A stretch of DNA of 64,000 nucleotides from Symsagittifera roscoffensis (taxonomy: Eukaryota > Xenacoelomorpha > Acoela > Convolutidae). Below, in pieces: positions 54,001 through 62,496 of the stretch (positions are counted from its first letter, which is position 1; the number at the start of each line of letters is the position of its first letter). A model generated the notes under the pieces. That model was not told the DNA's origin and ran no database searches. It worked only from the letters and a program-made list of their open reading frames with translations. Position numbers and translations under genes: made by a program. The stretch is from NCBI RefSeq assembly GCF_963678635.1, contig NC_087065.1, forward strand, positions 12,419,579-12,483,578, read 5' to 3'.

Positions 54001-56229
54001 TGTTAAGGTCATCATTAAGATTTCTGTCATCTTAGTGTTTTTATAGTCGTGTGTATTTAGTGAATATGCTTTTCGAACTAGTGTTTCGATTCTTACTGCT
54101 ATTTGCTTGATGGTTTCGTTTGGTAATCTGCGAATTTCATTACATAAAACTCTTTGTTGTTGTTTGTTTCTTTCGGAGTCAAACATTTTTGAAAATTCTT
54201 GTGTAAATCTTTTCCAGTTTGATTTTATTTCTAGAGGTAGTACTGAAAACCATTTTTGGGCTGCGCCATCTAAGGTTGTTTGTATCAACGCTGTGCGTCG
54301 ATGTATCCAGTTTTGATGTAGTGGCGTATTAATTGGTTCAGGTCCTATATTTAAAATTAAATTTGCTGTTACTGCGTTTAAATAATCTTCTACAGAGTAT
54401 TCAGGGTCTGTTCCTGTGAAAACCATTAAGGGTTTGTTTGATGTTATTGATGATCCACCCATTAGGTATGGATTCATTGTCATTTGTAATGATTCTGCTG
54501 CATTTGGCATTTGAGAAAAATTTGAAAGTTGGTTTCTTGTTATTTCATGTTGTTGAAGATAATATGGGAGTGGTATTTCATTTTGCATTTGTGATGCTTG
54601 ATACGAGTGTGCAGTCATTGGATTTTGTTGTTGAATTGGTTGAAAAGATTGTGTATTAATTGGATTTTGTTGTTGAATTGGTTGTTGATGTTGTGCATCT
54701 ATTGATTGTGGAGAAAAATTTCTATGATTTGTACGTGTTTTCTGTATTCCTTGTCTACGATATTCTTGAGTATTTGGTGCAAATATATCTGGTTGTAAGA
54801 AATCTTCATCTGAGGATAAATAATCCATTTGATAAGATGTTTGTTTTTTATTTTTATTTTGTTGAAAAAATGGGTAATTTCCACTGCGATCCTGTGGAGG
54901 ATTTGGTTGAAAATTTGTGGAATTATATTGGGCCGTTGGGTTATCCCAGTTTCGAGGTTTTGTATATTGATTAAAATTCCTTTGTGGTTGATAATTTGTT
55001 TTTGATGGATGTGTATAATTATAATTATGGTCTGCAAAGTTGTTTCTAGTGAATGTTTTGCGTGTTTTTGATGGTATTGTCATGGGTTTGTATGTTTGGT
55101 AATCCATATGTGAATATTTAGGGGCAACCGAAGGTTTAACGGTTGATTGTAAGGTTACCTGTGTTTGTGAAGGATTTGTATTTCTTGGTGTTGTTAAATT
55201 TGGGCGTATTGGTGAAATACTTTGTTGTGTAGTTGTTGTGTGTACAATTTCTTCATTTATGAAGTGTGATGGTGTCTGGATATCTTGTTGAGTAAGATTC
55301 CTAGTTCCATTGAGGTTTTCATTGTGTATGACTGTAGAGTTTAAACTATTATTTTGTGTATCGGGTAAAAATGTATTATAGTTTAATGGTGTTGCATCAA
55401 TTGTTAATGGTATTACTCTTACATAATCTCTTATGTAAGATATTGTACCTATTGCTTGACTTGAGATTGATTGTGGAAAGTTTATAAATGCGGAATGAGA
55501 CCATTCGGGGTCCCAAACATAATCTGATTGTTCTGTGATAGCGGTATCATCGTTCGAATTTTGGGGTCTAAAATTTTTTCTTGCTTGTGCAATTAAATCA
55601 ATATTGTGTGTAAAATAATCTATTATGAACCATGCTAAAATTTTTTGTAAATCGTGTTTGGTATGTTGTGAAACGTCGTCTTTCGTGAAATTTTCTTTAA
55701 TGATGTTTAAATAACTAGAGAGTAGTGTGATTTCATGTCGTACTCTTAAATGTTTAGATGTTTCTGTCGGTGAGACATTTGTTAATGGGAGTTCATTTTC
55801 TAATATCGAAATATAACTATATATTAGTGCGAAAACTTCATTGGTGAAAATGGAGTTTGCTCTTTGTGAGTTATGGTATTGGATGCTTTTTATATATTCT
55901 GAAAAAACTTTTGAAAATTCTAAATCAAGGTCGTCTGTTTGAATAGTATATGTTCTATTATTATGGTTTGGGGAAGTGAATTCTATAGAGTAGATTCCAT
56001 ACTGTTGTGTTATGTTGCATATATCTTTTAGATAGTGATCTATGATTTGTCTTTTGATTTTTACATCGGGGAACTCTGTTTTACATGGACTGATTCCGGG
56101 TTCAAATAAATTTACGAGTAAATTTTGACAAAATATGTGTTGTCCTCTATCAGTATCTGCGTCTACTATAAAAGGAAAGATTTCATCGTCATCTGGAGTT
56201 TCGTCACCTGGGGTGTGTGTTGAACTCAT
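48007..56229 (-). CDS. gag-pol: Gag-Pol polyprotein, single 2740-aa frame
   Basis: Approximate domains: 1-600 a long Gag N-terminal extension, Gln/Asn-rich after about 330; 605-790 capsid-like Gag domain (EYSVEDYLNAV, AAQKWFSVLP, RFTQEFSKMF); 836-852 CCHC knuckle (CX2CX4HX4C, CNYCRRYGHSISEC); 880-1075 Arg/Asn/Ser/Tyr-rich segment; 1227 protease DSGAES; 1600-1800 RT with TADMNSAYNQM and YLDDVF (about 1735); 1883-1980 RNase H (CDASNFG, RECTAI, TDHKPI); 2250-2290 integrase HHCC; 2318/2379/2415 integrase D,D35E (SFDTKGP, VTDNGTEF, LVEGMNR); about 2590 GPY/F-type module (GPYQIIAK). All catalytic residues are present, and no frameshift or stop codon separates gag from pol. Expected role: capsid formation, reverse transcription and integration. 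Confidence 0.95.
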   Translation of the reverse strand: MSSTHTPGDETPDDDEIFPFIVDADTDRGQHIFCQNLLVNLFEPGISPCKTEFPDVKIKRQIIDHYLKDICNITQQYGIYSIEFTSPNHNNRTYTIQTDDLDLEFSKVFSEYIKSIQYHNSQRANSIFTNEVFALIYSYISILENELPLTNVSPTETSKHLRVRHEITLLSSYLNIIKENFTKDDVSQHTKHDLQKILAWFIIDYFTHNIDLIAQARKNFRPQNSNDDTAITEQSDYVWDPEWSHSAFINFPQSISSQAIGTISYIRDYVRVIPLTIDATPLNYNTFLPDTQNNSLNSTVIHNENLNGTRNLTQQDIQTPSHFINEEIVHTTTTQQSISPIRPNLTTPRNTNPSQTQVTLQSTVKPSVAPKYSHMDYQTYKPMTIPSKTRKTFTRNNFADHNYNYTHPSKTNYQPQRNFNQYTKPRNWDNPTAQYNSTNFQPNPPQDRSGNYPFFQQNKNKKQTSYQMDYLSSDEDFLQPDIFAPNTQEYRRQGIQKTRTNHRNFSPQSIDAQHQQPIQQQNPINTQSFQPIQQQNPMTAHSYQASQMQNEIPLPYYLQQHEITRNQLSNFSQMPNAAESLQMTMNPYLMGGSSITSNKPLMVFTGTDPEYSVEDYLNAVTANLILNIGPEPINTPLHQNWIHRRTALIQTTLDGAAQKWFSVLPLEIKSNWKRFTQEFSKMFDSERNKQQQRVLCNEIRRLPNETIKQIAVRIETLVRKAYSLNTHDYKNTKMTEILMMTLTPQLRKIAIKKRASHPSSIREPDLDFRKLVDKLEQAEITMKLEETENLKLQYVNKIETTPTNINNIQESETDLVEKITEILNIYEKNPNFKGKPSFKKWCNYCRRYGHSISECRQKQQDSQNKPQKYKEPNKSFYQYMKKDQNLPNKNVYSNNSSGKPLPNNTSYTRNQSPYNSSYRGRSPERRNTYNSSQNHYNRPNSQNNYSRSNSNTQRFVSRSNSQSRNNYYPNNQSRNSSYNRNRNYSYNRNRSYSNNRNQNYPNNRSRNNSYNRSNYNRQNNNYQNRSQNNSQNRHPSYNNRYRNYSQSPHRNNNHYNNSNNRHRSSTPKHQRQINQVQANPETTSDPPGIDDTVTDTLQLNQINCTSSDSESDTENTLAINMIKVENDYESVIYEQPFPSHIYENQSEFLQNHYTTPINSTPTTQETNEINTTDQTNKNTKTKCLNTNHIYQNIQKEQPKEKIWTIPFLLESPRNKEFQPPDLEIDFLIDSGAESNILNIPTWNEIKTLHPKLTPLETSSKLATAQGSTLINYGKIQLFLLPTRTMEQSKLLNKPFKQIFHITDIKYNIIGIPFISKYIPTINILNSKILIKDKYTKTKETSLTFFQRLNKQPPFFSKFYPIFNQQRKHLKPLSGNIYNFSIKQVHQYDKEQNKQKFYMSDFEFKPIHKFFKITISSIKYLKNSNSDIISLHVYNNTPYQVTLPLGLLGYCETNATISPIHEKAYRVNNILQLLDICQSTILNEELSINNIISNENRNTDYFTKTPYFKPTFNISNYTEDQQKFLTMFNFQHSQITQDEFEKLAKQLIQYSSVYATSKFDVGKISSSLHLPLKPDAVFKKQRASKVPIHLHDKVNRLLDILEQYNIISPVNKEEQPKGNTFINPVIILAKGESLKIVLDARYLNSLIDESKCNWPIEPIQVILTKINGKYFTTADMNSAYNQMPLDEQSRRLTQFVIGNQQYEFNRLFYGISIGPAAFSAFMSKIFRPLILKKNAITYLDDVFMQSQTKDEMFKVLEKYHQILQNENLKAAPDKSHFFLTRVKFLGHNIERKTITPLKSRIDAIQKLQPPTNKKKIQEFLGMLNFLSKYVYKMQLYLRPFYNILRQQNNFEWNSEHQTRFEEIKKLLTEQISNTIPDPDQPFYAMCDASNFGIGAALLQSHNSTNKMNLISANSRLFTQAELRLSTLMRECTAIIYTLTEYEFLILGSKHPTVLFTDHKPIIFLFTQKSNPNHRVYRFQLILMKFPNLHIVWTAGKNLALPDTLSRNTPPELLTRKTTVEIPKNIKFYLAENETSPRLECKYAVKTDIEQSQINNLQHFPLYLDCQNNHYEVDLLGTSTFKPIPYSQWIKNNTQQKQTKQHLPKKDHFPLIEKEDLTDKINLSGPQTNDSKYTINQVFDLHDPLDTIPLSKLEIENIFLPPTETITISTLKQYQNLDPVIRQLKSWHKYKTKPIKADSTILGNKTLLRYFRKFNNTTINENTDLLEYNLNESTVPCLPISMILIAFNISHTQNIKGHSGSEKTYSNFIQNFYFPNAPIWIKVLCNDCIVCQLNKPYPNQKQKAQKQDFKGQSLYFNHRISFDTKGPISPSSEGNSYIMVIVDAFTHYVALNPVPHCNAYYAYTTLYEHWIAKFGLPEILVTDNGTEFINNEIITLCHLYNIKHKPRTSHAPWTNGLVEGMNRSLQEYLRCIINGNDTKYTEWSADVKLFPLAYNSQITTTLGMSPYEMVFNQKPRKPIMFTANSHKNAQGYCQPNKDSICYNLPLHTHDDDHFHHPQILKLASGTHTEWILNRDKKHNEIYQKITKKLLQRQNINEQINSRFTPASDLKIGTFVLIPNFNTHKGISKKLQPLRKGPYQIIAKPTDVTYKIIDSNKKEIVQHRNNLLPYYPKEYALRELTQLYSFTGLKIIQNEPHLKNTEQNDNPTETQNTKPTATKNNTQNHKESPKQRKNRKMTEQIIPQEEIDKSEHRKTTRLRNQPRKNYKMFIPQSKILKKVEFKK

Positions 56230-56671
56230 TTTTTCGTTCGATGACTGTTAATATGTAATTATTAATGTGTCGAATTGGTTGATTCCAATTGTATAGATGT
56301 ACTGGTTTGTGTTTATACTGCTTTTTTATTCTTCTTTTTCCTCTTTGTGATGAATTTGAAGTTGTTTCTGAGTCAGAAAAATATAATTGATCGTGTTGTG
56401 GGCAATTTTTATCTATTGATTCTTTTAGTTTGTAAAGTTCGTCTAAACTGTTGGTTTCTGATTCTGAAAATGCGTTTCGATTTTTTGAAAATCTTTTTCG
56501 TGTTATTTGTCTTTGTTTAGTTATTATTTTTCTCTTTAGTGTTTGTCGTTTTGTTCGAATGTATCCAATTGTTTGTGTATGAGGTGTGATTACAAGGTCG
56601 TATTTTTTGTTATCTATTTCACAATTGTGTAAAATGATTGTTTGTTTATTTCCTAGGTTTTTAAATGACAT
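56204..56671 (-). CDS. pre-gag ORF, 155-aa very basic protein
   Basis: It begins MSFKNLGNKQTIILHNCEID and then carries a Lys/Arg-rich block (KRQTLKRKIITKQRQITRKR), an acidic Ser block (AFSESETNSLDELYKL), a second acidic Ser block (YFSDSETTSNSS) and a second basic block (RGKRRIKKQYKHKP). The end overlaps the gag start by 26 nt in the +1-related frame. Basic block plus Leu-spaced LDELYKL resembles the layout of retroviral nuclear RNA-export regulators, but this is analogy in composition, not homology. It could also be a chance leader frame; the non-random charge pattern argues against that. Confidence 0.55.
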   Translation of the reverse strand: MSFKNLGNKQTIILHNCEIDNKKYDLVITPHTQTIGYIRTKRQTLKRKIITKQRQITRKRFSKNRNAFSESETNSLDELYKLKESIDKNCPQHDQLYFSDSETTSNSSQRGKRRIKKQYKHKPVHLYNWNQPIRHINNYILTVIERKNEFNTHPR

Positions 56672-57900
56672 AAGGTTTAGAATGACGGATGCAAAAGGTT
56701 GTTAAATGATTTCTATTGACTTAAACTGTTAGTTCTTACGATTTTTTGGTTAGCTTAACCTGGGTCTAGTTGTTCAGGGTTGGAGAGAAAAGTATATCGA
56801 TTCCGAAGAATGATTTTTACTTTCTCGTGACTAGTATAAGCTAAGGTGTTAACTTACTTAATCTTACTTAGGGGTAGTGATTGTGTTCAAGGGTTGGAGA
56901 ATAGTAAATCGATCCACAAGGTTCAGGTATAATTAGAACGCGAGTAGTTCGTTAGATACTATTTTAAACTTACTAAGTCTAAGATTTATCCTGGGTCTGG
57001 TAAGAGGAGGGGTCAAGTGAAGGATGAATAACCGAAGTTCTTCACTGTTTATCCTAATTTGAATGATTAGTTTTGTTTAAAAATTTCTATTAGTCTTGGG
57101 TTTTTAGAAAGGGTTGGGTAGTGAATCGACGTTTGAGGTCGTTAGACACTAATTAAGTGGGTGGGGGAGAACAAAGTTGTTCTGTTTGATCCAAGGATAA
57201 GCCTTGATGATCAAATTTAAAATTTAATTAAGTAGAAAATGATTTAAGATCCAAGGATAAGCCTTGATGATCTGATTTTAAATTAAGTGACTTTAAATTT
57301 TAATAACGTTTTAAATTTGTGTAAAGGAAAGATTTAGTGTTTTGATGATATTAGTGGGTTTATGATTGCTGTTATGTTTTAGGTGATGAAGCTGGAACAA
57401 CAGGATGATTTATGATTACTAACCATTTATTGTCATGCTACTAATTTTTATTTTTATTTTCCAATAAATATTCTTCAAACATGTTTTGTATAATACTGCA
57501 GAATTTTAGGAAAACGATCTTAGATCTTTTTATCAATCGTTATTGTATAATATTAATTTGTTTAGCGCCTGAAATGATTTTGAAGATTTACTTCAAGGTT
57601 TTATGTTTGCAAATGGAAATCTAAATTCATTGCAAGTAGTATTCGAAATATAAAAGTTTGTTCTGGCTTTTGCCGAACTATCATATAACTATACGGCAAG
57701 TTTCTACTTTGTCGTATGTCGTCTTTGGTTCGATGTCTTCTTCCAATTCCGGGTAGTTCTATTATGGTTCGGAATATTGGCTCTGATCTATTGAGTCGGA
57801 GAGACATTTCAATTAAATTATTGTCGTATAACATTTTGTAAATGTTTTTGTCTAATTTCTAATCTAATTTTGGTTAATTCTAATCTAGTAAGGTCTTGTT
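56672..57900 (-). promoter_or_regulatory. 5' leader of the retroelement
   Basis: About 1.2 kb between primer site and first large ORF. A 25-nt word (GATCCAAGGATAAGCC + TTGATGATC) occurs twice, at 57188-57212 and 57248-57272, exactly 60 bp apart; each folds as AAGG-loop-CCTT. A looser GGGTTGG...ATCGA word occurs near 56780, 56891 and 57111. The region also encodes a 77-codon frame at 57834-57601 (MLYDNNLIEMSLRLNRSEPI), which could be a leader peptide or the first coding exon of spliced mRNAs. A packaging or dimerisation role is inferred from position and structure only. Confidence 0.5.
57601..57834 (-). CDS. leader ORF, 77 aa
   Basis: The first ATG-led frame after the primer site, rich in Arg/Ile/Leu with a RRHRTKDDIRQSR basic patch. 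It lies where retroviral-type elements place leader exons, and ORF-c downstream lacks its own start codon, so splicing between the two is conceivable. No donor was proven; it may be non-coding. Confidence 0.3.
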   Translation of the reverse strand: MLYDNNLIEMSLRLNRSEPIFRTIIELPGIGRRHRTKDDIRQSRNLPYSYMIVRQKPEQTFIFRILLAMNLDFHLQT

Positions 57901-57902
57901 CG

Positions 57903-57920
57903 AGACTTATGGTCGCACCA
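57903..57920 (-). promoter_or_regulatory. primer binding site
   Basis: In element sense, two bases (TC) after the LTR end comes TGGTGCGACCATAAGTCT, which has the TGG expected to pair with a tRNA CCA tail. I could not name the tRNA from memory. The complementary plus-strand text runs on as GTTCGAGAC, resembling a T-loop, but the spacing is one base short. Confidence 0.75.
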
Positions 57921-57922
57921 GA

Positions 57923-58332
57923 TGAGTTAGGACTGGGGTGTATAACTCATAGAGTAATTTCGGATAGGGTACACCGTCTGCTCGTCACGCTATCTTATTT
58001 TCGGCCGGATAGATTCGTGCAACTTCTTAGTCTAATACCGATCCTAATCTTACTCTTATACTATCTAGTCTCAGGTTGTTTAACTAGTCTCTGCTAGGCT
58101 CAATAGATCTAGGGTATACTGGTTTATTGCGGCTGCTGAAGTGCTCGGGAGAGTCCAACTAATTTCTAAGTTAAATTCAAATCTCTCTGGTGCTGAAATT
58201 ACAAGTAACTTCAGCACTTACAAATAAGTGGGTTGTTAGTTAGATGGATCATGATTGGTTAATATTAAATACTTTACATTGGTAAAACATTTAATTTATC
58301 CAATCATAAAATATAGTTTAGATCAGGTTCCA
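57923..58332 (-). repeat. 5' LTR (element sense)
   Basis: 410 bp, TG...CA, identical by eye to 39480-39889. It contains a TATATTTTA promoter-like box about 20 bp from its start, two ACCAAT/CCAATCA-type words, and an AATAAA signal (58128-58123 minus) for R-U5 processing. Confidence 0.95.
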
Positions 58333-58336
58333 TTAT
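58333..58336. repeat. target site duplication TTAT, right copy
   Basis: Matches 39476-39479 exactly; adjacent bases differ, so the duplication is 4 bp. Confidence 0.85.
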
Positions 58337-59326
58337 ATTTGGTTATAATGGTCTTAATGAATTTTGTTGTTAAAAATCAATCGATTTTAGGTTCTTTTCT
58401 CTCTAATAATGGGTTCTACCGACACAATTTTGAACAAAAGGTTTTCATCGTAATAGATTTCTATCCATGAAATTCCGGTGCGGGTTGTCAGAACTATTAG
58501 AGTTGTAAAATCAAAAAATTAGTGATGCCTTCTTTTTGTGTAGTCTCATAGAAAATTTGCCCAAGCAATTGTTATTTAGAATTGATTGTTGAATTTCGGC
58601 GGTGCAAATAATCTGTCTGCTGAAGGTACTCAAGATGATACGTGGTTTTTAGATATTAGACTTTTTTCTCAAGGAAAAAGATTGCCTCAGATACATTTTC
58701 AGTTTTCTTGGATATCAAATGGTTTTGAGTAATGATATTCATATATCAAAAGTTCTGCACATGATCTCATACGCCCAATATTTGTGTTTAGACCGTATTT
58801 AGTCAAAGATCAACTGAATCATTGAAAGCTACTACGTCAATTAGATCAATTACCTCAATTTCATCTTTGTTATTGCTCCGACATTCGAAGAAAATAAGGA
58901 CAATATAAGCTTGGGATGGCTTTTTATTCAGACCAATTTTACAAAATTTAATTGACTAGGGGAATCGCTCCGGAAATCATCATATTGCCTAGTGAAAATG
59001 CTTTCCACTAGTCTAAATGCTCAATCATTCGTTAATCAATGTGAACTAAAAGGCGAACTATCCTGCCCCGCCTGCTACTCTTGACAATTTTCAGTTTTCC
59101 TGAAAATCAAGCAAAATTGAAAAAAATACAACTTTGTTGATCAAATTCTTTTAATTAACCATACTCAAATCTCAAAGGTTCGGCTCATTCCCAAGTACAA
59201 ACAAATATTTGCCCTAAAAACTAGAAACTAATCACCCGCTTCAAAGCAATTCTATGATCAAATTAAAGGTAAAACTGCTTCTTTTTTTGTCTGATGGGTA
59301 TATTTTGATATCACGTTGTAAATTAC
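58337..59326 (-). other. intron B-C, part right of the retroelement
   Basis: About 1 kb of AT-rich intron between the element and exon B (donor CACAG|GTAATT). No feature seen. Confidence 0.6.
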
Positions 59327-59578
59327 CTGTGACACATTTAGTAGAGGAGCTCCTGCAATTGCACTAGACACTCCCACCCCCACTGTCAATACATAGTACG
59401 AGTAGGGGGAGCCAAGAGCGAACGAGCTCAGGAAGCAGACTGCCAGAATAGCCCCCTTGGAGGGGAACAGGCGGAAAAACTTGACAGATCCCAGTTTGGG
59501 GGGCCAGAGGAAGGGTGCGGCTGACAGACACAGTCGGCCAACTGCGCCTGACACGCCCTGTAGTGTGAGAATGGGGAT
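59327..59578 (-). CDS. SLC16-like MFS transporter, exon B
   Basis: Acceptor TGTTTTCAG, donor ACAG|GTAATT, 252 nt = 84 codons, phase 0 at both ends. It encodes IPILTLQGVSGAVGRLCLSA (TM8 with the Gly-x3-Gly-Arg pattern typical of MFS), then a loop with PPKLGSVKFFRLF, TM9 (GAILAVCFLSSFALG) and TM10 (YYVLTVGVGVSSAIAG). Together with exons A and C this gives the C-terminal six-helix half of a monocarboxylate-type carrier. Confidence 0.85.
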
Positions 59579-60388
59579 CTGAAAACAGAACTAAGTAGAT
59601 GTTTGCAGTGCATTTAGTACATGCAAGTAAATTGGTCAAACGAATTTCACTAGGCCAGGGTCAGTTCCGGTAGATCTCTTTAGAAAAATTAGTTTTTTAC
59701 TGGATCCAAGAAGATGTTAATCCCTCGCCCATTCCCATAGTAAATGAAAAGGGGTATCTATCGGAACTGAAAGGTTAATCGTTTTCATGTATCGCTTAGG
59801 CGTTGCATTTGTGACGGACACCAACTTATAAATACCATATGGGATGGGCAAATTTTTCAAAAAGTGCCCAAAAACGGCTTTTTTGACTGTTTTTTCAAAA
59901 ATTTGCCTGCGCCGCAGAAAATTTAAAATTTTGCCAATATAGGGGCAAAACAGTGCTTTGGGAGAGCTCAAAAAATCAATTTGGTCGACCTAAAAAAAAA
60001 AAAGGTCGTCAAATTTTTAGAAAATTTTTTGAAAATCCGCCCCCCCCCCCTCGAGAAAATCCTAGATCCGCCCCTGGGGATGGGTGAGTGTGGGCATCCC
60101 TTAGCTTTTTCTCGATGAGCAATTATCTTGAGCAAAACTTTCGAAGTTCAGAATTTTTTGGAGCATTGCTAACTTTTCAGTGCCTTCAACAAACAACCGA
60201 TCAAAACTGCTCATTGTAGGCTAAAAATCATCTACAAGACTCCCAAGAGTTGTCATTGTGTAGCATAGTTTCATCACTGAAAACAAATGCCTTGCTACGA
60301 TTACTTTAAAACATCCCAAGAAACACGTAACAACAAAATTGACAAATTCAGCGAAAAGTTATGAGTAACTGTTGCTCTTTTTTATTAC
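59579..60388 (-). other. intron A-B of transporter gene
   Basis: 810 nt, GTAATA donor to TTTTCAG acceptor; contains the M1 MITE fragment at 59811-60076. Confidence 0.6.
59811..60076 (-). repeat. M1 family MITE fragment
   Basis: Starts near GTGACGGACACC and ends ATCCGCCCCTG, with GTGCCCAAAAACGG, TGCGCCGCAGAAAATTT, GCTTTGGGAGAGCTC and TTGGTCGACC in the order of the family. The body corresponds closely to 1-175. Confidence 0.75.
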
Positions 60389-60606
60389 CTGCAAGTGTGC
60401 GTATCCGTTAGCCTTCATCTCAGTGGGCAGAAACATCAATCCCACTAAGTTCGAAGCCCAGAAGAGGAAGAGGTCCAGATTGAGCCAGTAGAAGGCGGGC
60501 AGTTTGAGGGTCTGGGTGGAGAACTGGCGCTTGAAGTTGCTCATCAGCTTCATCCGCGTCGATCGCTGCAGTTGGTTGCTCTTTGCGTTCTTCTTAGACT
60601 CCGACT
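60389..60606 (-). CDS. SLC16-like MFS transporter, exon A (5'-most in window)
   Basis: Acceptor AATTTTTCAG, donor TTGCAG|GTAATA, 218 nt (two bases of a split codon + 72 codons). It encodes the basic central loop (SESKKNAKSNQLQRSTRMKL) followed by TM7 (LPAFYWLNLDLFLFWASNLV, then GLMFLPTEMKANGY). A long basic loop between TM6 and TM7 is standard for MFS carriers. The N-terminal six helices must lie on exons to the right of the window. Together exons A-E encode about 361 residues. Confidence 0.85.
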
Positions 60607-61500
60607 CTGAAAAATTAAATTTTATTTGAACACGAAAAGTAAAACATTTTTGACCAGAAATAAAAGAAAACTACAGATATGCCAGGGGTAAATCCATTCG
60701 TTGTGAGATTGCATATATGGACGATACAAAAACTTAACTTAATGTTACAGAAAGATACAGTGCTAAGGACATAAACATTTGATAAGGCTTTCGACTAACT
60801 GTGGGAGGAAAAGTCAGGTAGCTGAAAAAAAACCTGCGAAACAAAAAATAACCTTTAAATTTTTTCTAATATTGCAAAATAGATTCCCGACGGCGTGTAG
60901 AAATTAAAAAAAGGGGTTTCAGAAAAATTTGATTGTTAAGCAGCTGTATGACTTGTGCCACCTGACTTCATATCCTTTTGTTTTAAATTAATATTTTTTC
61001 ATCAGATTGTGAATGCGACAATACGACAGTTGAGTCGGAAATTGATATTATCAGTGCAACAAATGAACGTCATATTAGACAGAAAAAGAAAGAAAAACAA
61101 TCTTAACTTCCAAACAATTTTTGAGCTGAAAATTTGATTTGTTATAAAGGTTTTAGCTCAATATCTAATATAAAATGATAATTTTCTATGGTTTCAATGC
61201 ATATTTTCCAGCTCAAAAAAATCTCATACTTTCGCATATTGTCATTTCATTTGTTTTGTTATTTTGACAATTTTTTTGATTTGTTACATAGCTTTATGCC
61301 CAAAATTTGATTTATACGGATTATTTTCTTTGATTTTGGTTGCATATTTTTGAGCTCAAAATTTGATTAATATCGACCTTTTTCTTGATTTGTTACATAA
61401 CATTTCAGCCAATATCTGATATACAGTGATAATTTTCTATGATTCATTGCATAATTTTGAGCTCAAAATCTGCTTTAAATTATTACGCTAGCAAAAACTA
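60607..61500 (-). other. intron upstream of exon A
   Basis: AT-rich, no exon found; the last third (61190-61480) is the GAGCTCAAAAT repeat shared with 5040-5280. Confidence 0.5.
61190..61480. repeat. TTGAGCTCAAAATCTGAT dispersed repeat, copy 2
   Basis: Several spaced GAGCTCAAAAT(T/C)TGAT words with TTTTTCTTGATTTGTTACATA and TTGCATA spacers, as at 5040-5280. It ends just before the presumed LTR of the second element. Confidence 0.5.
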
Positions 61501-61501
61501 T

Positions 61502-62496
61502 TGACGTCGGACAAAACGCTTGCTAGGAATAAAGGGTCCTTTCTACTTTCTATCTTAGAAAGTAAATCTAAAATTCGCTGAGAAATATTTTATTGAAAAA
61601 GAAGTTAGTATGAATTTACAGCAAGTTGCCTTTTGACTCAATATTTACTTTTTACGGTGAGATTGGATATATTTTTCTCTGAGATTGAATATTATTTTAG
61701 AGAAGGGTTGGGGTGGTTGAGGAGAGTGGTGGTGGTGGTAGAAGAGAAGTTATTGGAATGAATTCCCGTAGTTTTGAGCTTCTATTTATACTCAGATTGG
61801 GAAATCACGCCACTTTTCGTATCAAATGAGAAGTTTCTTTTAACTTCGTATTCTTTATTCGTACATTCGTATTTTACGAGAAGAAGGTTTCGTTTGCTCG
61901 TACTTTACGAGAGGAATCGTTATTATTCGTATTGAATGAGAATAGTCGTTTCAATTCTCAATGCTTAAAACGTTATACGAATTATTCCAATAGCATTTCC
62001 CTTCCTTTTGCAAGGGAATAAAAGCATATTTCTTTTGGTGGTGGCGGCGGCGTCACATTTTGTGAACGCAATAAAATAATTCATGTTTCTGTTTCTATTT
62101 GAAATCAGAACATATCCATCCTCCTATTTGGAGAGGAAAAAAACTAAAACTTTCTTTTTTATTACTTCCACTTGAATAGTGGGGTAATTGTTGATCGATC
62201 GAAGCTTTTTCTTTCAATCTCATAAAGTTTTGTTGGTATTAGGGGTAGCAGATGTTTTTGAACAAAAGCTTTTTCTTTCAATCTCATAAAGTTGGTTAGT
62301 AGTTTATTGGTATTACAGGTAGCAGATGTTTTTAATCAACTGATACTTTGAGTCAGGCTTGAATAAATATAAATACATCAGTTACATTTATAAATCAAAA
62401 TAGAGTTTACACAACCAAGGGATTTAACTATAAAATTAAATACATCAAAATTATCTGTTTCTCAAAAGTTTGAAGGTTAGTTTTATCCCTTAAACA
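61502..62496 (-). repeat. candidate 3' LTR of second element
   Basis: In element sense it would start TGTTTAAGGG after GGAAAAAGAA (polypurine-like). It contains TAAAGTACGAG/TTCGTA words repeated around 61850-61960 and a GGTGGTGGTGG run near 61730. Borders are guesses from TG/CA and the tract only. Confidence 0.3.

Larger units (their letters stand above)
39480..58332 (-). mobile_element. intact giant Ty3-like LTR retroelement with env-like and accessory ORFs
   Basis: The element is 18,853 bp and reads on the minus strand. It has two 410-bp LTRs (TG...CA) that look identical base for base, a TTAT duplication, a tRNA-type primer site two bases inside the 5' LTR, and a continuous 2740-codon gag-pol. 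Downstream, where an env gene would sit, are five further ORFs in a compact overlapping run. Family placement as Ty3/Metaviridae rests on the PR-RT-RH-IN order, the D,D35E integrase and the GPY/F-like end. Most such elements are 5-10 kb, so this one is about twice that size. It sits in an intron of the SLC16-like gene, in the same transcriptional sense. Confidence 0.93.

Noticed and set aside
59364-59639. 91- and 61-codon minus-strand frames over exon B
   Set aside because: Other registers of transporter exon B, which has membrane-helix signatures and correct splice phase.
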